Source of the DNA: FLUQ01 sp031548325
GTDB lineage: Bacteria; Desulfobacterota; Desulfovibrionia; Desulfovibrionales; Desulfovibrionaceae
Direction of reading: 5' to 3'
NCBI GenBank assembly: GCA_031548325.1
Contig: JAVBRE010000128.1
Coordinates: forward strand, 1 to 47,815
Length of the DNA: 47,815 nucleotides
The notes under the pieces were generated by a model. It was not told the DNA's origin. It did no database searches and worked only from the letters and a program-made list of their open reading frames with translations. Position numbers and translations under genes: made by a program. Below, in pieces: positions 1-7,002 of this stretch. How positions within the stretch are numbered: position 1 is the stretch's first letter; each line of letters opens with the position of its first letter.

Positions 1-61
1 CCGCGTTTCGCAGAAGGGCCGAGCAAGCGCCCTCCGGCACGACAAAAAGCAGGGGGAGAGC

Positions 62-95
62 CCAGAGAGGGGGACGGCACGTCCCTCCTCTCTGG
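62..95 (-). terminator. long hairpin downstream of the DMT permease
   Basis: An almost perfect stem of 15 pairs (62-76 with 80-95, one bulged base at 86) lies just beyond the permease stop codon. No uridine run follows immediately on the minus strand; the next T-run is about 20 bases further on. It is therefore a likely 3' end or RNA-stabilising hairpin rather than a textbook terminator. Confidence 0.45.
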
Positions 96-122
96 CCCCC
101 GCCGGGAGGCGATCCGCCCTTT

Positions 123-1001
123 CTACCGCGTCCCGCCGCTCTGCCGCGCCACATACAGGCTTTGCAGCAGCACGGATGCGCAGATCAGGGCCAGACCAGC
201 AAAAAAGGAAAGATTCAGTTCACTGGCCTCTCCGAACAAAAGCATGGCCAGGAGGATGCTGTACACCGGCTCAAGGTTGTAACTCAAATTGACGGTAAAG
301 GCGGAAATGCTCCGCAAAACCTGAATTTGCAGTAAAAACATGCCGATGGTGCAGAGCGAGGAAAGCAGCAGCAAATAAATCAGGTCTTTTGGGTCCGGGG
401 TCAGCGCCACATCTGGAAAAAGCGCCAGATACGCGGGCGCGGCCAGACTCAGAAAAGCGAAGCCGCCAAGCATCTGATAAAAAAGCATGGTTGTGGAAGC
501 GTGCCTTGCGCCCACCCGTTTGGTGCCGATGGTGAACAGAGCGGCAAGGGCAGCGGCAAGCACGCCCAAAATGACGCCCGTACGGTAGCGGGCGTCGAAA
601 TGAAAAACCAGGGCGATGCCGCAGACCGTGATCAGGCTGAACAGAATCTCTCTGAAAGAAACGGCCCGGCGGCCGAAGAGCGGTTCGAGAACGGCCGTAA
701 AAAAGCCGGTCATGGCGAAACAAACCACGGCTATGGAAACGTTGGCGTATTTGATGCTGCCGTAAAAGAATATCCAGTGCACGGCGATCAGCACGCCCAC
801 GCCGGCGATGGTCAGACCCTCGCGAAAAGAGACGCGCGGCGTCTTGCCTGCCAGGGGCAGATAGACGCAGAGCATGGCGGAAGTGAACAGCATCCGCCAC
901 CAGACCAGCGGCCCTTCGGACAGTTGAATGAGTTTGCCGAGAATGGCCGTCAGCCCGGCCAGCAGTATAGCGATGTGCAGTTTGACAAAGGCGTTGCCCA
1001 T
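123..1001 (-). CDS. DMT-superfamily (EamA) permease
   Basis: An inner-membrane transporter of the drug/metabolite superfamily, probably an exporter of a small metabolite; the substrate cannot be read from sequence. It is 292 residues, the usual length, with about ten hydrophobic segments arranged as two EamA repeats (roughly residues 5-140 and 150-285). The second repeat ends with a Leu-rich helix and a short basic tail. I chose the ATG at 1001 because GAGGG lies 7 bases upstream and because the rpsD terminator hairpin (1018-1046) covers the alternative upstream GTG at 1028. The gene therefore starts directly behind the rpsD terminator and is probably its own transcript or a readthrough unit. 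A hairpin follows the stop codon. Confidence 0.85.
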   Translation of the reverse strand: MGNAFVKLHIAILLAGLTAILGKLIQLSEGPLVWWRMLFTSAMLCVYLPLAGKTPRVSFREGLTIAGVGVLIAVHWIFFYGSIKYANVSIAVVCFAMTGFFTAVLEPLFGRRAVSFREILFSLITVCGIALVFHFDARYRTGVILGVLAAALAALFTIGTKRVGARHASTTMLFYQMLGGFAFLSLAAPAYLALFPDVALTPDPKDLIYLLLLSSLCTIGMFLLQIQVLRSISAFTVNLSYNLEPVYSILLAMLLFGEASELNLSFFAGLALICASVLLQSLYVARQSGGTR

Positions 1002-1011
1002 GATCGCCCTC

Positions 1012-1046
1012 GAAAAACCGGCCGCCACCCTGGGGTGCGCGGCCGG
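1012..1046 (-). terminator. Rho-independent terminator of rpsD
   Basis: On the minus strand, an 8-bp GC stem (1018-1025 with 1039-1046) is extended by four inner pairs with one bulge and is followed by a run of five T. It lies 25 bases past the rpsD stop codon, so rpsD ends as a single-gene transcript. Confidence 0.9.
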
Positions 1047-1071
1047 TCCGTATTTTTGCCGTTCGATCGCT

Positions 1072-1665
1072 TTACTTGGAGTACAATTCGATGACCAGAA
1101 TTTCGTTCACGTCAATGGGAATTTCTTCGCGGGCCGGGATGCGCAGCAGCTTGCCCGACAGCTCGCTCCCCTTTTCCACATAAGGCACGCCGAAAGAACG
1201 TGATTCCTGAAAAGAATCGAGCAGCAACTGGTTCTTGCGGGACTTTTCCTTCACCGCCACTTCGTCGCCCTCTTTCAGGCCGTAAGAAGGAATGTCGACC
1301 TTCTTGCCGTTGACCTGGATATGGCCGTGGTTCACGACCTGGCGAGCCTGACGGATGGACCGGGCAATGCCCAGCCGGTAGACGATGTTGTCCAGGCGGC
1401 ATTCCAGCGACTGAAGCAGCACATGGCCGGTCACGCCAAAACTTTTGCTGGCGTTTTCAAGGTAGCGAACGAACTGCCGCTCCAGCACGCCGTAATGGGC
1501 TTTGATCTTCTGCTTTTCCAGCAGTTGCAGGCCGTAATCCGAAATTTTCTTGGCCCCGCGCAGGCCTTTTTTCATGCCGGCACGGTTCATGGCCTTGGGG
1601 TGGCCGCACACGTTCACGCCGAGGCGGCGGCACAACTTAAACCGGGGTTCTCTGCGAGTAGCCAT
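1072..1665 (-). CDS. rpsD: 30S ribosomal protein S4
   Basis: Primary 16S rRNA-binding protein that nucleates assembly of the small subunit. The 197 residues match the usual S4 length: the N-terminal S4 domain (about 1-90, beginning MATRREPRFK) and the S4 RNA-binding fold with the RSIRQARQVVNHGHI-type helix at about 103-117. Only two cysteines (12 and 20) remain in the N-terminal region, so this looks like a zinc-independent form. The start is the ATG at 1665 with GAGG about 9 bases upstream. The usual neighbours (rpsM, rpsK, rpoA, rplQ) are absent; the gene has its own promoter, a long leader and a terminator. It may be the only copy, moved out of the alpha operon, or a paralogue. The window cannot distinguish these. 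Confidence 0.97.
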   Translation of the reverse strand: MATRREPRFKLCRRLGVNVCGHPKAMNRAGMKKGLRGAKKISDYGLQLLEKQKIKAHYGVLERQFVRYLENASKSFGVTGHVLLQSLECRLDNIVYRLGIARSIRQARQVVNHGHIQVNGKKVDIPSYGLKEGDEVAVKEKSRKNQLLLDSFQESRSFGVPYVEKGSELSGKLLRIPAREEIPIDVNEILVIELYSK

Positions 1666-1854
1666 TGTCAAACTCCTCATGGCGCGTCTGCTCCGGAAAC
1701 AATCCGGACTTGACGCGATACGCCCGCCCCGCTTGTGATTTTGGGCCGGCGTGGAACCGCCCGCCCCTCGGGCCGGAACACGGTTCCTGCTGCGGAGCCG
1801 CCTAAAGGAGGCAGCGGGCCTACAGCCGGCTTTTTGCCCTGCGGGCAAAAAGGA
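1666..1854 (-). promoter_or_regulatory. long 5' leader of rpsD
   Basis: About 190 bases separate the predicted transcription start (near 1854) from the rpsD ATG. On the minus strand the leader is GC-rich and folds readily; it includes a perfect palindrome at 1831-1851 (nine-base arms, TGC loop). S4 is known to repress its own translation by binding leader structures in other bacteria, so this is a candidate autoregulatory leader. No known class was recognised. The remaining 1890-2041 holds no gene. Confidence 0.4.
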
Positions 1855-1860
1855 ACGGCA

Positions 1861-1889
1861 TGTATAGCCGCAGCGCCGGGACATGTCAA
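1861..1889 (-). promoter_or_regulatory. sigma70-type promoter of rpsD
   Basis: Minus strand: -35 TTGACA (1889-1884), a 17-base spacer, and -10 TATACA (1866-1861). This is a near-consensus housekeeping promoter pointing at rpsD. Confidence 0.75.
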
Positions 1890-2041
1890 GCAAAGACCGC
1901 TCTTGCCCTTTTGACGGCAGCCTGTTGCGCTTCGCGTACTATGTCGCAACAAGCATATGTGATATGCTTATATTTTATTATAATTACAGTTATATATTAC
2001 TGTCACCTGTTTTACCCTCGTGTATCGCTCGTTGCCTGTAA

Positions 2042-2254
2042 TACACCGGCGGCGCGGGCAACGACATACTGTACGGCGGCAAGGGCGACGACATCATGCT
2101 CGGCGGGGACGGCGAGGACATCCTCGCCTGGAAAAGCTCCGACCTGAACGGCGGGGTGGATGCGATCAAGGGCTTCACCCTGGATCAGGATTATCTGCGC
2201 TTTGACGATCTGTTCGCCAACGGGACCCTGGACAATGTGCTGGCCGGCGGCTGA
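2042..2254 (+). pseudogene. 3' remnant of an RTX / type I-secreted adhesin gene
   Basis: An open frame with no start codon opens right after a TAA (2039-2041) and encodes 70 residues ending at TGA 2252-2254. It contains two to three Gly-Asp nonapeptide calcium-binding repeats (GGAGNDILY, GGKGDDIML, GGDGEDILA). A non-repeat tail follows, with the pattern D-Ixx-F-x(5)-D-x-L-xF-DDLF, typical of the C-terminal secretion region of RTX proteins. Everything upstream is AT-rich non-coding DNA, so the 5' part of what was probably a large gene is gone. A strong terminator follows 28 bases downstream, as expected for a true gene end. It is a truncated relic, not an expressed protein. Confidence 0.75.
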
Positions 2255-2281
2255 TGTTTTTCGCATGATTGCATAACCTTT

Positions 2282-2327
2282 CGCCGGGCCGTCAAAAAAC
2301 TCTTGACAGCCCGGCGGATTCTTTTTT
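2282..2327 (+). terminator. terminator of the former RTX gene
   Basis: The stem CGCCGGGC (2282-2289) pairs with GCCCGGCG (2309-2316), extended by GTCAA/TTGAC (2291-2295 with 2303-2307), and is followed by a T-rich run. It also insulates the aromatic operon from upstream transcription. Confidence 0.85.
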
Positions 2328-2331
2328 ATCT
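2303..2331 (+). promoter_or_regulatory. candidate promoter of the aromatic operon, embedded in the terminator
   Basis: A perfect -35 TTGACA (2303-2308) sits in the descending arm of the upstream terminator. It is 17 bases ahead of TTATCT (2326-2331), a weak -10. Initiation near 2338 would leave about 45 bases before the leader peptide. The -10 is poor, so confidence is moderate. Confidence 0.45.
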
Positions 2332-2382
2332 CTGGCGGACGGCATTGCTGCCGTTGATTCGTTGATTTCGGAGTTTTTCATA

Positions 2383-2490
2383 ATGGCGTTTCCCCTTTCC
2401 CGCTCTTGGACCGCTTTTGAATCCGTGTATTATTACGGCTTCTTTTTTTACGGCTTTACCAAGACCTGCGGTGGGGTGCGCGCTGCGTAA
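2383..2490 (+). CDS. Phe/Tyr-rich leader peptide of the aromatic operon
   Basis: A 35-codon reading frame (ATG 2383, TAA 2488-2490) with GGAG nine bases upstream. It starts MAFPLSRSWTAFES and then runs through three Tyr codons in a row (2428-2436), Gly, three Phe codons (2440-2448), Tyr, Gly and Phe. The cluster of Tyr and Phe codons directly ahead of genes for Phe and Tyr synthesis is the classic mark of a ribosome-stalling leader peptide, as known for pheA and trp operons of enterobacteria. Shortage of charged tRNA-Phe or tRNA-Tyr would stall the ribosome just upstream of the antiterminator arm at 2465-2471. The peptide itself needs no function. Confidence 0.85.
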   Translation: MAFPLSRSWTAFESVYYYGFFFYGFTKTCGGVRAA

Positions 2491-2551
2491 CTGAGCAAAC
2501 AGAAACAGCAACCCGGGCCGCAGGCGACAACCGCCGGCGGCCCTGTTTTTT
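2465..2551 (+). promoter_or_regulatory. transcription attenuator of the aromatic operon
   Basis: Terminator form: GGGCCGC (2515-2521) pairs with GCGGCCC (2537-2543), with four further inner pairs, followed by six T (2546-2551). Antiterminator form: CCTGCGG at 2465-2471, inside the last third of the leader peptide, is exactly complementary to CCGCAGG at 2518-2524, which is part of the terminator's ascending arm. The two structures exclude each other. A ribosome stalled on the Tyr/Phe codons leaves 2465-2471 free and favours readthrough; one that reaches the stop codon covers it and favours termination, 55 bases before the first structural gene. Confidence 0.8.
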
Positions 2552-2605
2552 GCGTCTCCGGCGAACAAGCGCCGCCCGCGCCCACAGCAACGCGAGGATA
2601 CCGTT

Positions 2606-3406
2606 ATGCATCTCGGCAAAGCGATCAGAATGGAGCGCATTTTCAACCGCAACACCAACAAGTGCATCATCGTGCCCATGGACCACGGGGTTTCCGTCGG
2701 CCCCATCGACGGGCTGGTGGACATGCGCAAGGCGGTCAACGAAGTGGCCGAAGGCGGCGCGGACGCGGTGCTGGTCCATAAAGGCCTGGCCCGCTGCGGC
2801 CACCGCCGTGGCGGCCGCGACGTGGGGCTGATCATCCATCTTTCGTCCAGCACCGACCTTTCTCCCCAGCCCAACGCCAAAATCCTGACCGCATCCGTGG
2901 AAGACGCCTTGAAACACGGAGCGGACGGCGTATCGTTGCACATCAATCTCGGCGACCCGTCCGAGGCGAGAATGCTGGAAGATTTCGGCAAGGTCGCCCA
3001 CGACGCGGAAAATTGGGGCATGCCGCTCTTGGTCATGATGTACGGCCGGGGGCCGAAAATCAAAAACAGCCTTGATCCCGGCGTGATCGCCCACTGCGCC
3101 CGCGTGGCCGTCGAACTGGGCGCAGATATCGTGAAAGTGCCCTACACCGGGGACATGGATTCTTTCGCCTACGTTGTGGAATCATGCTGCGTGCCCGTGG
3201 TCATCGCGGGCGGGGCCAAAACCGACACCACCCGCGGATTTTTACAGATGGTGCACGATGCCGTTAAAGCCGGAGCCGCCGGACTTTCCGTGGGCCGCAA
3301 CATTTTTCAGCATCCCCGGCCCCGGATGATGGTTTCCGCCCTGTCCGGCGTCGTGCACGCCAACTGGAGCGTGGAGCAGGCCCTGAGCGTCGCGGGAGAA
3401 GACTGA
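2606..3406 (+). CDS. 2-amino-3,7-dideoxy-D-threo-hept-6-ulosonate (ADH) synthase
   Basis: First step of the alternative, DAHP-independent route to 3-dehydroquinate known from archaea and Desulfovibrio: transaldolase-like condensation of a 6-deoxy-5-ketofructose phosphate with aspartate semialdehyde. It is 266 residues, the normal length for this class I aldolase-fold (DhnA/LsrF-like) family. Expected active-site residues are visible: Asp26 in PMDHG, Tyr146 in MMYGRG and the Schiff-base Lys177 in VKVPY; a phosphate-binding GGAK and SVGRN loop lie near the C-terminus. The stop codon overlaps the next start by one base (TGATG), consistent with translational coupling. The ATG at 2606 heads the coding part of the attenuated operon; no strong Shine-Dalgarno sequence was seen. 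Confidence 0.93.
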   Translation: MHLGKAIRMERIFNRNTNKCIIVPMDHGVSVGPIDGLVDMRKAVNEVAEGGADAVLVHKGLARCGHRRGGRDVGLIIHLSSSTDLSPQPNAKILTASVEDALKHGADGVSLHINLGDPSEARMLEDFGKVAHDAENWGMPLLVMMYGRGPKIKNSLDPGVIAHCARVAVELGADIVKVPYTGDMDSFAYVVESCCVPVVIAGGAKTDTTRGFLQMVHDAVKAGAAGLSVGRNIFQHPRPRMMVSALSGVVHANWSVEQALSVAGED

Positions 3407-4395
3407 TGCGTACCGTCTTGTTCAAGGCCGTGCCCTTTGTCAAAGCAGAAGCCACCCTGGCGCTTGAGTCCGGCGTGGACGGGCTCATCGTGCCGGAGGC
3501 CGAAGCCGAGTCCGCGGCGAAGCTCGCCCGTTGCCGGATCATAGCCGCCGGCGAGATCACGGAAATAACCCTGAACGGCCGTCAGGACGAAGAGGCCGCC
3601 GCCGCCGCCCTGCGGACCGGCAAACTGGTTCTGCTCCGCCGGGGCTGGGAAATCATCCCCGTGGAAAACCTGCTGGCCCAAAAGGGGGGCAACGTCCCCG
3701 CGGGCGAGCTGGCTCTGGAAGTGGCGAGCGCCGACGAGGCCCGCCTGGCCGCCGGCATTCTGGAAAAGGGCGTGGATGCCGTGGTGGTGACGCCCGACGC
3801 TGCATCGGCGCTGAAAGCTGTTGCCGAAGCCCTGAAAAGCGAAGACGCCCGCCTGGAACTGAGCGAAGCCGAAATCACGGAAATACGCCCCGTGGGTCTG
3901 GGGCACAGGGTCTGCGTGGACACCCTTTCAATCCTGGCGTCGGGCCAGGGCATGCTGACTGGCAATTCAGCGGCCTTCACCTTTCTGGTGGGCGCGGAAA
4001 CGGAACACAACGAATACGTGGCTTCCCGCCCCTTCCGGGTCAATGCCGGGGCCGTGCACGCCTACGCCGTCATGCCCGGCGACAAAACCAGCTATCTGGA
4101 AGAACTGCGCGCCGGGTCCGAGGTGCTCATCGTGGATAAAAGCGGCGCGGCCCGCACGGCCGTCGTGGGTCGGCTCAAAGTGGAACAGCGGCCCATGCTG
4201 CTGATTCGGGCCAGAGCCGGTTCGGCCGAAGGCGCGGTCTTTGTGCAGAACGCCGAAACCATCCGCCTGGTGGCTCCGGACGGCAAGCCGGTCAGCGTGG
4301 TTTCCCTGCGCGTCGGGATGCGCGTGCTCTGCCGCGTCGATGCCGCCGGCCGCCATTTCGGCATGCGCATAAGCGAAACCATTACAGAGGGCTGA
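3406..4395 (+). CDS. 3-dehydroquinate synthase II
   Basis: Second enzyme of the alternative route, oxidatively deaminating and cyclising ADH to 3-dehydroquinate with NAD+. It is 329 residues, matching the AroB'-type family and unrelated to classical AroB. Family marks: a Glu/Asp-rich N-terminal barrel half, then HRVCVDT (about residue 168), GMLTGNSA (about 184) and ASRPFRVNAG followed by VHAY (about 206-220), which are the conserved core of this family. The C-terminal third resembles a small beta-barrel. It is coupled to the preceding ADH synthase by a one-base overlap, and pheA starts two bases after its stop. Classical aroF and aroB are therefore not expected to be needed for this operon to work. 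Confidence 0.93.
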   Translation: MRTVLFKAVPFVKAEATLALESGVDGLIVPEAEAESAAKLARCRIIAAGEITEITLNGRQDEEAAAAALRTGKLVLLRRGWEIIPVENLLAQKGGNVPAGELALEVASADEARLAAGILEKGVDAVVVTPDAASALKAVAEALKSEDARLELSEAEITEIRPVGLGHRVCVDTLSILASGQGMLTGNSAAFTFLVGAETEHNEYVASRPFRVNAGAVHAYAVMPGDKTSYLEELRAGSEVLIVDKSGAARTAVVGRLKVEQRPMLLIRARAGSAEGAVFVQNAETIRLVAPDGKPVSVVSLRVGMRVLCRVDAAGRHFGMRISETITEG

Positions 4396-4396
4396 C

Positions 4397-5599
4397 ATGA
4401 CCATGGGCGATATGCAATTTGACGACATCCGCCGGGAAATCGACGAAATCGACGATGCCGTCCTGGCCCTTTTGAACCGCCGCTCGGCTTGCAGTTTGCG
4501 GGTCGGCGCGCTGAAGGCCAAAAGCGGCGCGGCCGTGTTCCGCCCCGGCCGCGAGCAGATGCTGATGGAAAAACTGCTGGCCGCCAACCCCGGCCCCCTG
4601 CCGGACGAACATCTGCGCGGCATCTACCGCGAGATACTTTCTTCCTCGCGAGCCTTGCAGCGGCCCTTGCGGGTAGCCTATCTGGGGCCCGAAGGCACTT
4701 TTTCCCACATGGCCGGTCTGGAATTTTTCGGCAACGCCCTGCATTTTTCGCCTATGGCCCATCTGGCGGACATCTTTCGCGCCGTAGAAAACCACGGCGC
4801 GGACCTGGGCATTGTGCCGCTGGAAAACTCTCTGAACGGCGCGGTGGGGCAAAGCATCGACCTTTTTGCCGGGCACGAATTGTTCATTCAGGCCGAGTGG
4901 TTCAGCCGCATCAGTCACAGCCTGATGAGTCGCGAAAAAACCCCGGCCGCGATCAAGGTGGTTTACTCCCACTCCCAGGCCCTGGGCCAGTGTTCCGAAT
5001 GGCTGCGCAAAAATCTGCCGAACGCGCGCCAGGTCTCGCTGGAAAGCACGGCCGCCGCCGCCCACCGGGCGCTGGATGAAGAGGGTTCCGCCGCCGTCGG
5101 GCACGGGGCTCTGGCCCCGCGCCTGGGGCTGTCGCTGCTGGCCGATGGAATCGAAGACATTGGCGACAACTGGACGCGATTCTGCGCCATTGGCCCGCAT
5201 GGCCGTGATGCTTCGTCAGGCGTCGACGCGGCGCGCGGTCATGGACCCAAAAAGTCCACTCCTTCCGCCCGCCCCTCGCCTTTCTCGCCTGACGGCCATC
5301 TGGATCAATGGCGAGGGTCGAAAGACGGCGACGCGGACAAGACCAGCGTGCTTTTTTCTCTGCCCGACAGGCCCGGCTCTCTGGCCGGCGTGCTGCACCG
5401 CCTGGGAGAGGCGGGCGTCAACATGAGCAAGCTGGAATCACGCCCCCTGCGCAGCGAGCGCTGGAAGTACATTTTTTTCGCGGACCTGGACTGCGACCTG
5501 ACCGATCCGGCATACAACGGTCTGGTCGAAACCTTGCGCGCGGCCTGCCACAGCTTTCGCATCCTGGGCGCATACCCCGCCGGACGGCAGCGATCATGA
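4397..5599 (+). CDS. pheA: bifunctional chorismate mutase / prephenate dehydratase
   Basis: Converts chorismate to prephenate and then to phenylpyruvate for phenylalanine synthesis. Domains in order: AroQ chorismate mutase (about 7-90), prephenate dehydratase (about 95-270, with GPEGTFSH, ESTAAAA and the catalytic NWTRF), and an ACT regulatory domain (about 318-395, with the Phe-binding ESRP motif), so feedback inhibition by phenylalanine is expected. Between dehydratase and ACT sits an unusually long, low-complexity Gly/Ser/Pro/Asp-rich linker (about 272-315). The 400 residues are slightly longer than most family members because of this linker. The start is the first ATG after the DHQ synthase stop, with GAGGG upstream; the last bases overlap aroA (ATGA). 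Confidence 0.95.
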   Translation: MTMGDMQFDDIRREIDEIDDAVLALLNRRSACSLRVGALKAKSGAAVFRPGREQMLMEKLLAANPGPLPDEHLRGIYREILSSSRALQRPLRVAYLGPEGTFSHMAGLEFFGNALHFSPMAHLADIFRAVENHGADLGIVPLENSLNGAVGQSIDLFAGHELFIQAEWFSRISHSLMSREKTPAAIKVVYSHSQALGQCSEWLRKNLPNARQVSLESTAAAAHRALDEEGSAAVGHGALAPRLGLSLLADGIEDIGDNWTRFCAIGPHGRDASSGVDAARGHGPKKSTPSARPSPFSPDGHLDQWRGSKDGDADKTSVLFSLPDRPGSLAGVLHRLGEAGVNMSKLESRPLRSERWKYIFFADLDCDLTDPAYNGLVETLRAACHSFRILGAYPAGRQRS

Positions 5600-7002
5600 A
5601 TGCCGCCGTCGTGGCGGCGCCGCCGTCAAAATCATTGTCACACAGGGCCGTTATTGCCGCATCCCTGGCAAAGGGAACCTCGGCTCTGGACGGCGTGCTG
5701 GAAAGCGAGGACCTGACCCGCACCATCGGCATTCTGCGCGCCTGCGGGGCGGATATCGAACGGCTCTCGCCGGGCGGATACCGCATTCGGGGCCTTGACG
5801 GAGCCATACGCGGCGGAACCGCCGACGCCCCGCTGGACTGCTTCGCGGGCGAATCCGGCACGACCTGCCGTCTGCTGACGGCCGTGCTGGCCGCCGGACA
5901 GGGCTGCTTTCACATTCACGGCAGCGGCCGCATGCACGAACGGCCCATTCGCGAACTGACCGGCGCCCTGAAAAAACTCGGCGCCTCCGTCACATTTACG
6001 GGCAAGAACGGCTGCCCGCCTCTGCTGCTGCGGGCCGGCGGGCTCACAATCCCTTCGGGCGGATCCTGGCTTGGCGTCAGTTGCGACGACTCCAGCCAGT
6101 ATCTGTCCGGCCTGCTGCTGGCCGCGCCCCTCGCAGGGGTCGCATCTCCCGCAGGGGTCGCGTCTTCCTCTCAAGAAGGCCTGCGCCTGCTGCTGGCCGG
6201 CGAAAGGGCCGTATCCTGGCCCTATGTGGGCCTGACCCTGCAAACCCTGTCCGATTTCGGCGTGTCTTTTCAGGTCCAGACGCGCGACAACGCCGGAAAA
6301 TGGCAGGAAAGCCACTGGCGCTCCTTGCGATCCGCTGTTCCGGGCTCGTTGCGCATCCGCGTGCGGCCGGGCCGCTACCGGCCTTTTTCCGGCCGGGTGG
6401 AGGGCGACTACAGCGGGGCTTCCTATCTGCTGGCCGCCGGAGCTCTGGGGCCAAGACCGGTCACGGTCAACGGTCTGGCCCGCGATTCGCTGCAAGGGGA
6501 CGCGGCCATTCTGGATATTCTCGGCTGCATGGGCGCGAAGGTCGTCCGGCGGGACGGCGCGGTCACGGTTTCGCCGCCGCACGGCGGCAGACTGCGCGGC
6601 CTTGACCTGGACATGGGCGACTGCCCGGACCTTGTGCCCACGGTGGCGGTTCTGGCCGCCAGGGCAACGGGCGAAACCCGCATCCGCGGCGCAGCCCACC
6701 TGCGCCTGAAAGAAAGCGACCGCCTCGCCGCCCCGGCCAGAGAACTGACGAAAACCGGCTGCACGGTCATTGTCACGGACGACGGACTGCGCGTTCTGCC
6801 GCCGGCGGGCGCCATGCCTTCCAGCCTGGCCCTGTCCTGCCACAACGACCACCGCATGGCCATGAGTCTTGCCCTGCTCGAACTTGCGGGCGATATGCGC
6901 ATCAGCCTGGATGACCCGGCCTGCGTGGCCAAATCCTTTCCCAATTTCTGGACGGTCTGGCGTCAGATCCACCCGCAAAGCGCCGCCGGAGAAACGCCGT
7001 GA
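5596..7002 (+). CDS. aroA: 3-phosphoshikimate 1-carboxyvinyltransferase (EPSP synthase)
   Basis: Transfers the enolpyruvyl group of PEP to shikimate 3-phosphate. The ATG overlaps the pheA stop codon (ATGA), which decides the start and gives 468 residues. Family motifs in order: PPSKSLSHRA at the N-terminus (Lys, Ser and Arg of the active site), ESGTT, HERPI, SSQYLSGLLLA, DCPDLVPT, LRLKESDR, NDHRMAMS and the late AKSFPNFW lysine. An extra loop after SSQYLSGLLLAAPLA contains an imperfect tandem GVASPAGVAS (6136-6165), encoded by a short direct repeat of GCAGGGGTCGC, and makes the protein somewhat longer than average. The rest of the shikimate pathway (aroC, D, E, K) is not in the window. Confidence 0.94.
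   Translation: MNAAVVAAPPSKSLSHRAVIAASLAKGTSALDGVLESEDLTRTIGILRACGADIERLSPGGYRIRGLDGAIRGGTADAPLDCFAGESGTTCRLLTAVLAAGQGCFHIHGSGRMHERPIRELTGALKKLGASVTFTGKNGCPPLLLRAGGLTIPSGGSWLGVSCDDSSQYLSGLLLAAPLAGVASPAGVASSSQEGLRLLLAGERAVSWPYVGLTLQTLSDFGVSFQVQTRDNAGKWQESHWRSLRSAVPGSLRIRVRPGRYRPFSGRVEGDYSGASYLLAAGALGPRPVTVNGLARDSLQGDAAILDILGCMGAKVVRRDGAVTVSPPHGGRLRGLDLDMGDCPDLVPTVAVLAARATGETRIRGAAHLRLKESDRLAAPARELTKTGCTVIVTDDGLRVLPPAGAMPSSLALSCHNDHRMAMSLALLELAGDMRISLDDPACVAKSFPNFWTVWRQIHPQSAAGETP

Noticed and set aside
1831..1851. TTTTTGCCC-TGC-GGGCAAAAA considered as a terminator
   Set aside because: Its T-run is on the ascending side in both directions and no run of T follows the stem, so it is not a standard terminator; treated as a leader palindrome.
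5638..6978. A 446-codon minus-strand frame opposite aroA
   Set aside because: Antisense of EPSP synthase, which has all its motifs; the shadow has no ribosome-binding site or recognisable domain.
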